From NCBI RefSeq assembly GCF_000238595.1, contig NZ_AGTS01000093.1, forward strand, positions 1 to 38,339: 38,339 nt of DNA, given 5' to 3'. Position 1 is the stretch's first letter. Each line of letters begins with the position of its first letter. Of this stretch, positions 1-9,066 are shown one piece after another. Source of the stretch: Acidovorax sp. NO-1 (lineage in GTDB: Bacteria; Pseudomonadota; Gammaproteobacteria; Burkholderiales; Burkholderiaceae_C). The notes under the pieces are model-generated. The model was not told the origin of the DNA. It saw nothing but the letters and a program-made list of their open reading frames with translations, and made no database searches. A program made the translations under genes and the position numbers.

Positions 1-126
1 TTTTCAATTCTCCAAAGAGCAATGCCTGTGTCGGGGTTTAACGTCTGCACCCGATTGCTGATTCGTCCTGCACAGGGCAACGGGACGGCACCGGGTCGCA
101 GATTGCAAAAAAATTTGCTACTGTCT

Positions 127-170
127 TGATAGCTGCTCGCGCTTGCTGGACAAGCGTCAACGGCCAATTT
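127..170 (+). repeat. Dispersed palindrome family A, copy A1
   Basis: This copy has the family pattern: an ATAGCTGCT arm, GCGCTTG, a short loop, CAAGCG, then a GGCCA-TTT tail. It lies downstream of the fusA terminator. One arm base has decayed (GCGCTTG against CAAGCGT). The rest of 1-180 has no gene that I can support. Confidence 0.75.
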
Positions 171-186
171 GATACAGATTCATGGG

Positions 187-214
187 AAAAAGGTCCACCC
201 CAGGGCGGACCTTT
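187..214 (-). terminator. Rho-independent terminator of the str operon
   Basis: Read on the minus strand, GGTCCGCCC and GGGTGGACC form a 9-bp stem (one G-U pair) followed by a run of five Ts. It begins about 13 bp after the fusA stop, so it ends the rpsL-rpsG-fusA transcript. Confidence 0.85.
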
Positions 215-226
215 CAACCGCAGGTA

Positions 227-2329
227 TTACTTGGCGCGCGAAGCCATGATGGCTTCCGAGACGTTGCGAGGTGCTTCGCTGTAGTGCTTGAACTCCATCG
301 TGTACGTGGCGCGGCCTTGCGTGGCCGAACGCAGCGTGGTGGAGTAGCCGAACATTTCCGACAGCGGCACTTCAGCGCGGATGGCCTTGCCGCCACCGAC
401 GATGTCGTCCATGCCCTGCACCATGCCGCGACGGCTGGACAGGTCGCCCATCACGTTACCGGCGTAGTCTTCAGGCGTTTCCACTTCGACGGACATCATG
501 GGCTCCAGGATGACCGGACCGGCCTTCCTGCAACCTTCCTTGAAGCCGAAGATGGCAGCCATCTTGAACGCCAGTTCGTTCGAGTCCACATCGTGGTACG
601 AACCGAAGTGCAGCGTGACCTTGACGTCCACCACGGGGTAGCCGGCCAGCACGCCTTGCGTAACTGCTTCGTTGATACCCTTTTCCACGGCCGGGATGAA
701 TTCGCGAGGAACCACACCGCCCTTGATGGCGTCGACGAACTCGATGCCCTTGCCGGCTTCGTTGGGTTCGATCTTGAGCACAACGTGACCGTACTGGCCC
801 TTGCCGCCGGACTGGCGCACGAACTTGCCTTCGGCCTCTTCCACCGTCTTGCGGATGGTTTCGCGGTAGGCCACCTGGGGCTTGCCCACGTTGGCTTCCA
901 CGCCGAACTCGCGCTTCATGCGGTCCACGATGATTTCGAGGTGCAACTCACCCATGCCGGAGATGATGGTCTGGCCGGATTCTTCGTCGGTACGCACGCG
1001 GAACGACGGATCTTCTGCGGCCAGTCGCTGCAGTGCGATACCCATCTTTTCCTGGTCGGCCTTGGTCTTGGGCTCAACAGCCTGCGAGATCACGGGCTCG
1101 GGGAACACCATGCGCTCGAGCACGATCGGCGAGCCGACATCGCACAGGGTTTCGCCGGTGGTCACTTCCTTCAGGCCCACGCAGGCAGCGATGTCGCCGG
1201 CGCGGATTTCGTCCACTTCCACGCGATCGTTGGCCATCATCTGCACGATACGGCCGATGCGCTCTTTCTTGCCCTTGACCGAGTTGAAGACGGTGTCGCC
1301 CTTGGTCAGCACGCCCGAATAGACGCGCACAAAGGTCAGCTGACCCACGAACGGGTCGGTCATCAGCTTGAACGCCAACGCAGAGAACTTCTCGCTGTCG
1401 TCGGCCTTGCGGCTGATCGGCTGCTCGTCGTCGTCCGTACCCGTCACATCAGGGATGTCGGTCGGTGCGGGCAGGTAGTCGATCACGGCGTCCAGCATGC
1501 GCTGCACGCCCTTGTTCTTGAACGCGGTGCCGCAAAGCATCGGGTGGATCTCGGTGGCAATGGTGCGCTGGCGCAGGCCTGCCTTGATTTCGGCTTCGGT
1601 CAAGTCACCTTCTTCCAGGTACTTGTTCATCAGCTCTTCCGAGGCTTCAGCAGCAGCTTCGACCATCTTTTCGCGCCACTCCTTGGCAGACGCGACCAGA
1701 TCGGCGGGGATCTCTTCGTAGTTGAACTTCATGCCCTGGGACGCTTCGTCCCAGATGATGGCCTTCATCTTCAGCAGATCGACCACGCCCTTGAAGTTCT
1801 CTTCGGCGCCAATCGGAATCACGACGGGCACGGGGTTGGCCTTCAGGCGCAGCTTCATCTGGTCGTAGACCTTGAAGAAGTTGGCACCGGTGCGGTCCAT
1901 CTTGTTCACAAAGGCCAGACGCGGCACCTTGTACTTGTTGGCCTGGCGCCAGACGGTTTCCGACTGGGGCTGCACGCCACCCACGGCGCAGTACACCATG
2001 CAGGCGCCATCCAGCACGCGCATGGAACGCTCCACTTCAATCGTGAAGTCCACGTGGCCGGGGGTGTCGATGATGTTGAAACGGTGCTCGGGGTAGGACA
2101 TGTCCATGCCCTTCCAGAAGCAGGTCACGGCAGCCGAGGTGATCGTGATGCCGCGTTCTTGCTCCTGCTCCATCCAGTCCGTGGTGGCAGCGCCATCGTG
2201 CACTTCACCCAGCTTGTGGGTCACACCGGTATAGAAAAGAATACGTTCGGTGGTCGTGGTCTTGCCAGCGTCAATGTGGGCCGAGATACCGATATTGCGG
2301 TAGCGCTCGATGGGGGTTTTGCGAGCCAT
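227..2329 (-). CDS. fusA: Elongation factor G
   Basis: Translational GTPase EF-G, which drives ribosomal translocation and, with RRF, ribosome recycling in the cytoplasm. The protein is 700 aa, the usual length. It opens with [20 protein letters not shown] and has the P-loop AHIDAGKT at residues 17-24, followed by switch I RGITIT, the DTPGH motif and NKMD for guanine recognition. The open frame extends 20 codons further upstream, but the ATG at 2329 is preceded by AAGGAT at good spacing and matches the family N-terminus. It is the last gene of the minus-strand str operon, 151 bp after rpsG. I see no truncation or unusual residue. Confidence 0.98.
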   Translation of the reverse strand: MARKTPIERYRNIGISAHIDAGKTTTTERILFYTGVTHKLGEVHDGAATTDWMEQEQERGITITSAAVTCFWKGMDMSYPEHRFNIIDTPGHVDFTIEVERSMRVLDGACMVYCAVGGVQPQSETVWRQANKYKVPRLAFVNKMDRTGANFFKVYDQMKLRLKANPVPVVIPIGAEENFKGVVDLLKMKAIIWDEASQGMKFNYEEIPADLVASAKEWREKMVEAAAEASEELMNKYLEEGDLTEAEIKAGLRQRTIATEIHPMLCGTAFKNKGVQRMLDAVIDYLPAPTDIPDVTGTDDDEQPISRKADDSEKFSALAFKLMTDPFVGQLTFVRVYSGVLTKGDTVFNSVKGKKERIGRIVQMMANDRVEVDEIRAGDIAACVGLKEVTTGETLCDVGSPIVLERMVFPEPVISQAVEPKTKADQEKMGIALQRLAAEDPSFRVRTDEESGQTIISGMGELHLEIIVDRMKREFGVEANVGKPQVAYRETIRKTVEEAEGKFVRQSGGKGQYGHVVLKIEPNEAGKGIEFVDAIKGGVVPREFIPAVEKGINEAVTQGVLAGYPVVDVKVTLHFGSYHDVDSNELAFKMAAIFGFKEGCRKAGPVILEPMMSVEVETPEDYAGNVMGDLSSRRGMVQGMDDIVGGGKAIRAEVPLSEMFGYSTTLRSATQGRATYTMEFKHYSEAPRNVSEAIMASRAK

Positions 2330-2420
2330 GGTGGATCCTTGGATGGTTCGTGTTATTCGGGGGCGGGCCCAGCATTTTTGACGCTGCAACCCATCAGTTT
2401 TGTGACTGCCTCAATCGCCA

Positions 2421-2452
2421 CAAGGCTGCAGGCAAAATTGCCGGCAGCCTTG
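2421..2452 (-). promoter_or_regulatory. Perfect inverted repeat in the rpsG-fusA spacer
   Basis: CAAGGCTGC and GCAGCCTTG form a 9-bp stem. An inner GGCA/TGCC stem continues after one mismatch, giving a stable hairpin in the mRNA between rpsG and fusA. No T-run follows, so it is not an intrinsic terminator. It could protect a processed end or modulate fusA translation. The role is inferred. Confidence 0.5.
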
Positions 2453-2480
2453 CGCAGAGCGACGAGGGCAGCTCGTCTGC

Positions 2481-2954
2481 TTAGAAGCGGAAGTGGCTGA
2501 ATGCCTTGTTGGCTTCGGCCATGCGGTGCACTTCGTCACGCTTCTTCATGGCACCACCACGGCCTTCGGTGGCTTCGAGCAGTTCGTTGGCCAGACGCTG
2601 GGCCATCGACTTTTCGCCACGCTTGCGGGCGGCTTCCTTGATCCAGCGCATCGACAGGGCCAGACGGCGGACAGGGCGCACTTCCACAGGCACCTGGTAG
2701 TTGGCACCACCGACGCGGCGGGACTTCACTTCGACCATGGGCTTCACGTTGTTGATGGCAACCGTGAAGGCTTCCAGAGGATCCTTGTCAGGGTGCTTCT
2801 TCTCGATCAGTTCCAGGGCACCGTAAATGATGCGCTCTGCAACTGCCTTTTTGCCGCCTTCCATGATCACGTTCATGAATTTGGACAGCTCGACATTGCC
2901 GAACTTGGGATCCGGCAGGATTTCACGTTTGGGGACTTCGCGACGACGTGGCAT
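2481..2954 (-). CDS. rpsG: 30S ribosomal protein S7
   Basis: Primary 16S rRNA-binding protein that nucleates assembly of the 30S head. At 157 aa it has the family length. It starts [20 protein letters not shown] and contains the conserved segments [19 protein letters not shown] and [17 protein letters not shown]. The start is supported by AGAGGTGA upstream of the ATG. It lies between rpsL (171-bp spacer) and fusA. In E. coli S7 represses translation of its own operon from the rpsL-rpsG spacer; I cannot confirm that site here. Confidence 0.98.
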   Translation of the reverse strand: MPRRREVPKREILPDPKFGNVELSKFMNVIMEGGKKAVAERIIYGALELIEKKHPDKDPLEAFTVAINNVKPMVEVKSRRVGGANYQVPVEVRPVRRLALSMRWIKEAARKRGEKSMAQRLANELLEATEGRGGAMKKRDEVHRMAEANKAFSHFRF

Positions 2955-3125
2955 TTTTTCACCTCTATCTTTGCTTCAGTTGGCATCTTTTCAGACACCG
3001 CGAGAGCCAATTTCAGAACTCTCACTTACTCGACCCGCGCAGAACACCTGCGTTTGGGGTCACTACGCTGCATCACCGCGCCACGCGGGAGACAGCACCG
3101 AAAATTTTGTGCAAAAGCGCAGGGC

Positions 3126-3503
3126 TTACTTGGCCTTGGGCTTCTTGGCACCGTACTTGGAGCGCGACTGCTTGCGGTCTTTCACGCCTTGCAAGTCGAG
3201 CGAACCACGCACGATGTGGTAACGCACACCGGGCAAATCCTTGACACGACCGCCGCGAACCAGCACCACGCTGTGTTCCTGCAGGTTGTGGCCTTCGCCG
3301 CCGATGTAGGAGATGACCTCAAAACCGTTGGTCAGGCGCACCTTGGCGACCTTACGCAGAGCGGAGTTGGGCTTCTTGGGCGTCGTGGTGTACACACGGG
3401 TGCACACGCCACGGCGCTGTGGAGAGTTTTCCATCGCGGGGCTCTTGGACTTGGTCTTTTCGACCTCGCGCCCCTGACGGACCAGTTGATTGATGGTTGG
3501 CAT
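3126..3503 (-). CDS. rpsL: 30S ribosomal protein S12
   Basis: Decoding-centre protein of the small subunit. At 125 aa it is full length, with the conserved [11 protein letters not shown] start, the [19 protein letters not shown] loop and the [13 protein letters not shown] loop. Lys43 is present and the RVKDLPG loop looks wild type, so no classic streptomycin-resistance substitution is visible. It is the first gene of the str operon, with a candidate promoter about 80 bp upstream. Confidence 0.98.
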   Translation of the reverse strand: MPTINQLVRQGREVEKTKSKSPAMENSPQRRGVCTRVYTTTPKKPNSALRKVAKVRLTNGFEVISYIGGEGHNLQEHSVVLVRGGRVKDLPGVRYHIVRGSLDLQGVKDRKQSRSKYGAKKPKAK

Positions 3504-3580
3504 GAAATACGTCCCTAAACGTGAATTTGCTTCGTGAAAGCGAAAACGTGAATCCCTTCGGAAATTCCGAAAAGCCTTCT

Positions 3581-3609
3581 AATGTAGCAGCAAGCCCCAA
3601 AACAGGCAA
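3581..3609 (-). promoter_or_regulatory. Candidate sigma-70 promoter of the str operon
   Basis: On the minus strand, TTGCCT is separated by 17 bp from TACATT. Each box matches 4 of 6 consensus bases. It sits about 78 bp before the rpsL start codon in the 271-bp gap between dacC-like and rpsL. The remainder of that gap holds repeat B6 and nothing else I recognise. Confidence 0.5.
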
Positions 3610-3689
3610 GCACCACGCGGCTTTCTCGCCGAACCCACCCGCCTGGCGCGTCGTCCCACCATCGTTGCAAGAGCACAGCCGATGCCAGC

Positions 3690-3774
3690 GACCGCCGCGC
3701 AAGGGCCGCCCCAGCTGCGCAGCGTCGTTTCACTTGCGGGCGCTGGCGGCGCAGCCGCTCAAGGGGGTTGTGTC
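3690..3774 (-). repeat. Dispersed post-stop element family B, copy B6 (diverged)
   Basis: On the minus strand it begins ACCCCCTTGAGCGGCTGCGC immediately after the carboxypeptidase stop codon and ends in GCGGCCCTTGCGCGG. It has the same start and end blocks as copies B1-B3, with a diverged middle. Confidence 0.55.
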
Positions 3775-4944
3775 CTATTTAATCCACAACCGGATCGCGT
3801 CCCACGCGCGACCCAGGATGCCGGCCTGCTCGACACCTTCCAGCGCGACCAGCGGAACCTCGGCCACGGGCTGGTCGCCCAGCAGCACCTTCAGCGTGCC
3901 GATGGACTGACCCTTGGTGAAGGGTGCCACCAAGGGGTCAGGGCGCGCGATCTGAGTGGTGAGCTTGCCCGCGCTGCCCGCAGGCACGGCCACGACAATC
4001 GCTTCTTCACGGCCAATCTTGAGTGTGCTGGCCGTGCCCTTCCACAGCGCGGGCGTGGCCACAGGCTGCCCCACATCGAACAATTTGACGGCTTCGTACG
4101 CGGTGTAACCCCAGTTCAGCAGTTTCTGGCTTTCATTGGCGCGCGCGTTTTCACTGGCAGTGCCCAGCACGATGGACAGCAGGCGGCGCTGGCCCACGCC
4201 CGGAAACTCCCGCTTGGACGTGGCCACCAGGCAGTAGCCCGCAGCAGCCGTGTGGCCGGTCTTGAGGCCGTCCACGGTGGGGTCGCGGAACAGCAGCGAA
4301 TTGCGGTTGCTGCCGTTGGAGGGCGGGGTGCCCGGATAGCTGTATTGCTTGGTGGAGTAGTAATGCATGTACTCCGGGAAATCCTTCATCAGCCGCACCG
4401 CCAGCACACTCAGATCGCGTGCGGTGGTCAGATGGCCGGGTTCCGTGAGGCCTTCGGGGTTCTTGTAGCTGGTTCCCGTCATGCCCAGGGCCTTGGCCTG
4501 GTCGTTCATGAGCTTGACGAAATTCTCGTAGGTGCCGCCCACACCCTCGGCCAGCGCCACGGTGGCGTCGTTGCCGGACTGCACGATCATGCCCTTGATG
4601 AGGTCTTCGACCGGCACCTGCATTTTGGGGTCGATGAACATGCGCGAGCCGGGCATCTTCCAGGCACGCACGCTCACGGGCAGCTTCTGGTCCAGCGAAA
4701 TCTTCTTGCTCCGCAGTGCGTCGAACACCAGGTAGCCCGTCATGAGCTTGGTCAGCGAGGCCTGCTCCACCGGCGCATCGATGTCCTTGGCGGCGAGCAC
4801 CTGGTTGGCGGTGACGTCCACCAGCATGTACGTGCGTGCGGCAATTTCAGGAGGCTGGGGGGCCTGGGCATGGGCACCAAAGGCGGCAGGGGCCACCGCA
4901 GCAAAGACGGCCAGAGATCGCAACGCAGACAGGATTCGTTTCAT
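3775..4944 (-). CDS. D-alanyl-D-alanine carboxypeptidase (PBP5/6 type, DacA/DacC family)
   Basis: Periplasmic low-molecular-mass penicillin-binding protein that trims the terminal D-Ala of peptidoglycan pentapeptides. The 389-aa protein starts at the ATG at 4944, giving MKRILSALRS and a signal peptide ending near AHAQA; an upstream in-frame start would put a non-signal extension in front. All three active-site motifs are present: SLTK at 63-66 (nucleophile Ser63), SGN at 123-125 and KTG at 228-230. The C-terminal PBP5-type domain ends in the amphipathic helix LGRAWDAIRLWIK, the expected membrane anchor. Monocistronic on the minus strand, followed by repeat B6. Confidence 0.95.
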   Translation of the reverse strand: MKRILSALRSLAVFAAVAPAAFGAHAQAPQPPEIAARTYMLVDVTANQVLAAKDIDAPVEQASLTKLMTGYLVFDALRSKKISLDQKLPVSVRAWKMPGSRMFIDPKMQVPVEDLIKGMIVQSGNDATVALAEGVGGTYENFVKLMNDQAKALGMTGTSYKNPEGLTEPGHLTTARDLSVLAVRLMKDFPEYMHYYSTKQYSYPGTPPSNGSNRNSLLFRDPTVDGLKTGHTAAAGYCLVATSKREFPGVGQRRLLSIVLGTASENARANESQKLLNWGYTAYEAVKLFDVGQPVATPALWKGTASTLKIGREEAIVVAVPAGSAGKLTTQIARPDPLVAPFTKGQSIGTLKVLLGDQPVAEVPLVALEGVEQAGILGRAWDAIRLWIK

Positions 4945-5038
4945 GGGGCAAGAAGGGGCTGGAGAGGCTCGAGGTAGGGGTTGGAGAGAAAGACGCGCAG
5001 GAGATGACGACACCGGCCAGGCCGGCCGGGCCGCCCGC

Positions 5039-5689
5039 TCAGGCGCCCGATTGCAGGTGGCGGACCACCAGATTTTTCAGAAGCGGCAATTGTCCGTGAA
5101 AGAAATGACCGCCTGCGGGGATGACTGTGACAGGCAGTATCTGGGGGCGGGCCCAGTCCATCACCGCTGCCAGGGGCACCGTGTCGTCGTGCTCGCCGTG
5201 CACCACCAGCGTTCGCAGGTGGGCGTCCGGCGGCACGGGCGCCACGGTGAACCGGCTGGCCGCAGTGCCGATGAGCACCGCCTGGTCCACACGCCCTTCC
5301 TGCCAGAGGGCTGCCAGCGCATGGCTGGTGACAAATGCGCCAAACGAGAAACCCGCCAGTGCAATGCGCTGCCCCCCGGCCGCGGGCGCCACCTGCTCCA
5401 CCACGGCCAGCATGTCCTGCAACTCGCCCTGGCCGTCGTCGTGCACGCCTTCGGTACCGCCGACACCCCGGAAATTGAAGCGCACGGCCGTCCAGCCGCA
5501 CTGCACAAACGCACGCGCCAGCGTCTGCACCACCTTGTTGTCCAGCGTGCCGCCAAACAGCGGATGGGGATGGGCAATGACCGCCACCCCCCGGGACGCC
5601 GCGCCATCGGCCAGCAGGGGGGCGTCACGCACCGCTTCGATGGCGCCTGCGGGGCCGGACAGGGTCAGGCGTTCGGTCTGTGCATTCAC
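5039..5689 (-). CDS. Alpha/beta hydrolase (COG2945-like)
   Basis: A 216-aa cytoplasmic hydrolase with the compact alpha/beta fold. Visible features are HPHPLFGG near 40-47, the nucleophile elbow GFSFG with Ser115, an acidic residue in GEHDDTVPL (Asp168/169) and His195 in AGGHFFHG, forming a complete triad. The start is GTG; no ATG in frame gives the same N-terminus and no clear Shine-Dalgarno is visible. The substrate is unknown; relatives are usually annotated only as hydrolases. It lies about 95 bp upstream of the carboxypeptidase on the same strand, with repeat A2 between it and the [2Fe-2S] gene. Confidence 0.85.
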   Translation of the reverse strand: MNAQTERLTLSGPAGAIEAVRDAPLLADGAASRGVAVIAHPHPLFGGTLDNKVVQTLARAFVQCGWTAVRFNFRGVGGTEGVHDDGQGELQDMLAVVEQVAPAAGGQRIALAGFSFGAFVTSHALAALWQEGRVDQAVLIGTAASRFTVAPVPPDAHLRTLVVHGEHDDTVPLAAVMDWARPQILPVTVIPAGGHFFHGQLPLLKNLVVRHLQSGA

Positions 5690-5703
5690 GGGTTTACTAC
5701 CAA

Positions 5704-5750
5704 ATCAATAGCTGCTCGCGCTTGATGGATAAGCGCCAACGGCCAAAAAC
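5704..5750 (+). repeat. Dispersed palindrome family A, copy A2
   Basis: Near-consensus copy: AATAGCTGCT, GCGCTT, loop GATGGAT, AAGCGC, then a GGCCA tail. It lies between the alpha/beta hydrolase and the [2Fe-2S] gene. Confidence 0.85.
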
Positions 5751-5785
5751 ACCAAAAATTTGCGGAACGGAGGATGGAGGCGCGT

Positions 5786-6145
5786 TCAGCGGCCAAGTTC
5801 CGCTGGCGTGACCAGGCGCTCCACCACCTGGCCGTTCTTGAGGTGCGATTCGACAATCTCGTCGATGTCGGCGGCATCCACATAGGTGTACCAGGTGCCC
5901 TCGGGGTAGACCACGGCCACCGGCCCCGCTGCGCAGCGGTCCAGGCAGCCCGCCTTGTTCACCCGCACCTTGCCAGCGCCCGCCAGGCCTGCGGCCTTGA
6001 CCTGCGCCTTGCAGCGATCGAAACCCGCCTGGGCGTTGTGGCGGGCACAGCTGTCTTCGCCGTTGGTGCGCTCGTTCAGGCAGAAAAAAATGTGGCGCTG
6101 GTAGTAGCCGGGCACTGCGGCCGGTGCGGATGTGGTGTCGCTCAT
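5786..6145 (-). CDS. Thioredoxin-like [2Fe-2S] ferredoxin domain protein
   Basis: A 119-aa protein of the thioredoxin-fold ferredoxin type. Cys22 and Cys33 (spacing 10) plus Cys67 and Cys71 (GCLDRC) match the expected four-cysteine cluster; Cys45 is an extra cysteine. The segment VNKAGCLDRCAAGPVAVVYP is the family hallmark. It probably serves as a small electron carrier or redox protein; the partner is not evident. There is no Shine-Dalgarno. TAAAAT lies 6 nt before the ATG, which suggests a leaderless transcript. Confidence 0.88.
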   Translation of the reverse strand: MSDTTSAPAAVPGYYQRHIFFCLNERTNGEDSCARHNAQAGFDRCKAQVKAAGLAGAGKVRVNKAGCLDRCAAGPVAVVYPEGTWYTYVDAADIDEIVESHLKNGQVVERLVTPAELGR

Positions 6146-6151
6146 CCGGAC

Positions 6152-6157
6152 ATTTTA
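6152..6157 (-). promoter_or_regulatory. -10-like TAAAAT 6 nt before the [2Fe-2S] gene start
   Basis: On the minus strand TAAAAT (5 of 6 matches to TATAAT) is followed by CCGGAC-complement spacing of 6 nt and then ATG. This geometry would place the transcription start at the start codon. No good -35 is visible. Confidence 0.35.
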
Positions 6158-6201
6158 GTTTTTCGGGGTGCGTGGCCCCTGCCGGTGCAACCCGCCCGGG
6201 T

Positions 6202-7296
6202 TCAGTGCCTTTCGCGGCGCGACACGCGCAGCAGCACATACAGCAGCGCAGCGTAGGGCCACAGCCATCCGAGCCACTGGCCCAGTCCGTAAAAGCGGAT
6301 GAACCGGCCCTGCTCCCAGATCTGCAGCGTCTGCGCAAAGTAGGCGCTGGTGGGCGCCTGGTTGAGCAAGGCCAGGTGCCAGGCCAGCGTGAGCAGCAGC
6401 AAGGCCGCGCACGCGCGCCGCGGCAGCCCAAGCAACAGCGCCGCCAGCGCCATGGCGCCCCACATGCCGACGCGTGCCGGCTGGCCCATCCATTCCCAGG
6501 CGTGCACGGGCCCCCAGCTCAAGGCCGCCGACAACGCCGTGAGCGTGACCCCCACCGCCACCACCGCCAGCGCAAACACGGCCCGCCGCCCCGCCGAACG
6601 GATCACGCAGTAGCCCAGCAGGCACGGCGCCAGCAGGCCCAGGGTGACGCACAGCAGCTCTGCAGTGGGTGACAGCGGGTCGAGCGCCGCCTCGCGCACC
6701 GGCAGCCAGGCCAGAAACGGTGTGTCGGCCAGCAGCTCGGTCAACGCCGTCTCCAGCCGCTCCAGCACCTGCCCCAGTCCGAACGGCACAGCCGCCGGAA
6801 ACAGCAGCGCCACCGGCCACAACGCCAGCAGCACGATGGCACCGCTCGCGTCGGCCACAAACCAGCGGCCCTTGAAATCGCTCCACCGGTCGATGGCGCC
6901 CAGGCGCTCCAGCAACGCCGCACTCAACCCGCCCGCCAGCGCGCCCGCAGCGTTGAGCAGCAGGTCCAGGTTGGAGGGCACACGGCGGGGCAGGTAAATC
7001 TGCAGGAACTCCATGGCCAGCGACAGCAGCACGCCCGCCAGCGTGGCCAGCGGCACCACGCCCCGCGTCCAGCCCGAGCGCAGCATGGCCAGCACCAGCA
7101 AAAACCCGAGCGGCGCATACCCCACCATGTTGGTGGTGACGTCAAAACCCGTCCAGTACGGTGGCGGCAGCGGTGCCAGCAAAAACACCAGCGGGTTGAT
7201 CCCCTGGGCGCGCCAGCCGTCAAACGGGAACAGGCTGGCAAAGACGATCAGCGCCGTGTAGATCAGCGCCAGGGGCCAGGCGGAGGTCTTGTGCAT
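6202..7296 (-). CDS. VanZ family membrane protein
   Basis: A 364-aa polytopic inner-membrane protein. The N-terminal half carries the VanZ-like pattern: a first helix ending ASLFPFDGW, then DVTTNMVGYAPLGFLL, AMEFLQIYLPRRVPSNLDLLLNAAGALAGG. Further hydrophobic segments run to the C-terminus, about eight to ten in total. The role of chromosomal VanZ-like proteins outside glycopeptide-resistance clusters is not settled, so I make no resistance claim. It starts 18 bp after the hemJ stop on the same strand, so the two are probably co-transcribed. Confidence 0.85.
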   Translation of the reverse strand: MHKTSAWPLALIYTALIVFASLFPFDGWRAQGINPLVFLLAPLPPPYWTGFDVTTNMVGYAPLGFLLVLAMLRSGWTRGVVPLATLAGVLLSLAMEFLQIYLPRRVPSNLDLLLNAAGALAGGLSAALLERLGAIDRWSDFKGRWFVADASGAIVLLALWPVALLFPAAVPFGLGQVLERLETALTELLADTPFLAWLPVREAALDPLSPTAELLCVTLGLLAPCLLGYCVIRSAGRRAVFALAVVAVGVTLTALSAALSWGPVHAWEWMGQPARVGMWGAMALAALLLGLPRRACAALLLLTLAWHLALLNQAPTSAYFAQTLQIWEQGRFIRFYGLGQWLGWLWPYAALLYVLLRVSRRERH

Positions 7297-7314
7297 GCGC
7301 CGTGTGCGGCTGCG

Positions 7315-7743
7315 TCAGAAGGGCTTGACGACCACCAGCACCACCGCCACCAGCAGCAGCAGCACGGGCACTTCGTTGAACCAGCGGAACCACACATGGC
7401 TCCTGCGGCTGGTGCCGTCGGCCAGCTTGCGCAGCACCACGCTGCAGGCGTGGTGGTACCCGATCACCAGCACCACCACCGCCAGCTTGGCATGCATCCA
7501 GCCATTGCCCGGGCCACGGCCAATGCCGTAACCCAGCCACAGCCACAGGCCCAGCGCCAGTGCGGGTACGGCCAGCAAGGTGGTAAAGCGCAGCAACTTG
7601 CGCGCCATCAGCAGCAGGCGGTCGCGCTCGGCGGCCGAGCCGGGCGCCACCATCGCCAGATTGACGAAGATGCGCGGCAGATAGAACAGGCCGGCAAACC
7701 AGCTGGCCACGAAGACGATGTGAAAGGCTTTGACCCAGAGCAT
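7315..7743 (-). CDS. hemJ: Protoporphyrinogen oxidase HemJ / CopD-family membrane protein
   Basis: A 142-aa membrane protein with four hydrophobic helices. It opens MLWVKAFHIVFVASWFAGLF, the HemJ signature with His8, and has the second conserved block GNGWMHAKLAVV with its Lys. HemJ oxidises protoporphyrinogen IX to protoporphyrin IX in the membrane during haem synthesis. The divergent neighbour hemB, about 256 bp away, supports that role. No Shine-Dalgarno is visible; TAAACT sits 6 nt before the ATG. The alternative annotation is the more general CopD family. Confidence 0.85.
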   Translation of the reverse strand: MLWVKAFHIVFVASWFAGLFYLPRIFVNLAMVAPGSAAERDRLLLMARKLLRFTTLLAVPALALGLWLWLGYGIGRGPGNGWMHAKLAVVVLVIGYHHACSVVLRKLADGTSRRSHVWFRWFNEVPVLLLLVAVVLVVVKPF

Positions 7744-7749
7744 GCGGGC

Positions 7750-7755
7750 AGTTTA
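7750..7755 (-). promoter_or_regulatory. -10-like TAAACT 6 nt before hemJ
   Basis: On the minus strand TAAACT (4 of 6 matches) is 6 nt from the hemJ ATG and no Shine-Dalgarno is present. It lies just beyond the small RNA terminator, so hemJ would be transcribed independently. Confidence 0.3.
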
Positions 7756-7786
7756 AGTGCGCATGCGGGGGCGTTTCGGCGATTCC

Positions 7787-7814
7787 AAAAAAAAGCCCGG
7801 CAATTGCGCCGGGC
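7787..7814 (-). terminator. Intrinsic terminator of the candidate small RNA
   Basis: A 7-bp GC stem, GCCCGGC/GCCGGGC, with a 6-nt loop is followed on the minus strand by eight Ts. It lies about 45 bp before the hemJ start codon, so it would also block read-through into hemJ. Confidence 0.8.
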
Positions 7815-7889
7815 CCTTAAAGCCTGTTGTGCATCGCTGCAATCCAGGCCCCCGCTCAGGGAGGAAAAGCGGGGGGCAGCAAGCTGCCC
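7787..7889 (-). ncRNA. Candidate small RNA of about 100 nt between hemJ and hemB
   Basis: On the minus strand a promoter (-35 at 7919-7924, -10 at 7896-7901, 17-bp spacer) is followed by four consecutive hairpins and a T8 run. Hairpin 1 is GGGCAGC/GCTGCCC (7874-7889). Hairpin 2 is CCCCCGC/GCGGGGG (7849-7875) with a 13-nt loop containing TTTCCTCCC. Hairpin 3 is closed by CCTG/CAGG (7823-7848). Hairpin 4 is GCCCGGC/GCCGGGC (7795-7814), a classic intrinsic terminator. No ORF fits, and no minus-strand gene lies upstream that this terminator could serve. The CCUCC loop is complementary to Shine-Dalgarno sequences, as in known anti-SD sRNA families such as CcsR/alpha-r15. Function and Hfq dependence are inferred. 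Confidence 0.62.
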
Positions 7890-7895
7890 GGCGCC

Positions 7896-7924
7896 AATTT
7901 AGCACCGGGGCTGGGCGGGTACAA
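7896..7924 (-). promoter_or_regulatory. Candidate sigma-70 promoter for the small RNA
   Basis: TTGTAC, a 17-bp spacer, then TAAATT, read on the minus strand. The boxes match 3 and 4 of 6 consensus bases. The predicted start is about 7889, exactly where the first hairpin begins. Confidence 0.45.
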
Positions 7925-7944
7925 GGGACATTTCCGGGCGCTGA

Positions 7945-9005
<1,061 letters not shown>

Positions 9006-9006
<1 letters not shown>

Positions 9007-9050
9007 GAGCTGCTAGCGCTTGATGGACAAGCGCTGGAGGCACTTTTTAT
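9006..9050 (+). repeat. Dispersed palindrome family A, copy A3
   Basis: AGAGCTGCT, AGCGCTTG, loop ATGGA, CAAGCGCT, then GGCACTTTTT. This is a perfect 8-bp arm pair followed by Ts, so this copy could also end hemB transcription. It begins on the last base of the hemB stop codon. Confidence 0.85.
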
Positions 9051-9066
9051 TCAAAACCGGGGTTGC

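Noticed and set aside
182..2500. 772-aa plus-strand open frame opposite fusA
   Set aside because: It is fully antisense to fusA, its composition is His/Val/Gly-rich as expected for a shadow frame of GC-rich DNA, and it matches no family.
6202..7296. Vancomycin/teicoplanin resistance from the VanZ-family gene
   Set aside because: There is no vanHAX or related cluster, and chromosomal VanZ-like proteins are common in Gram-negatives without such resistance.
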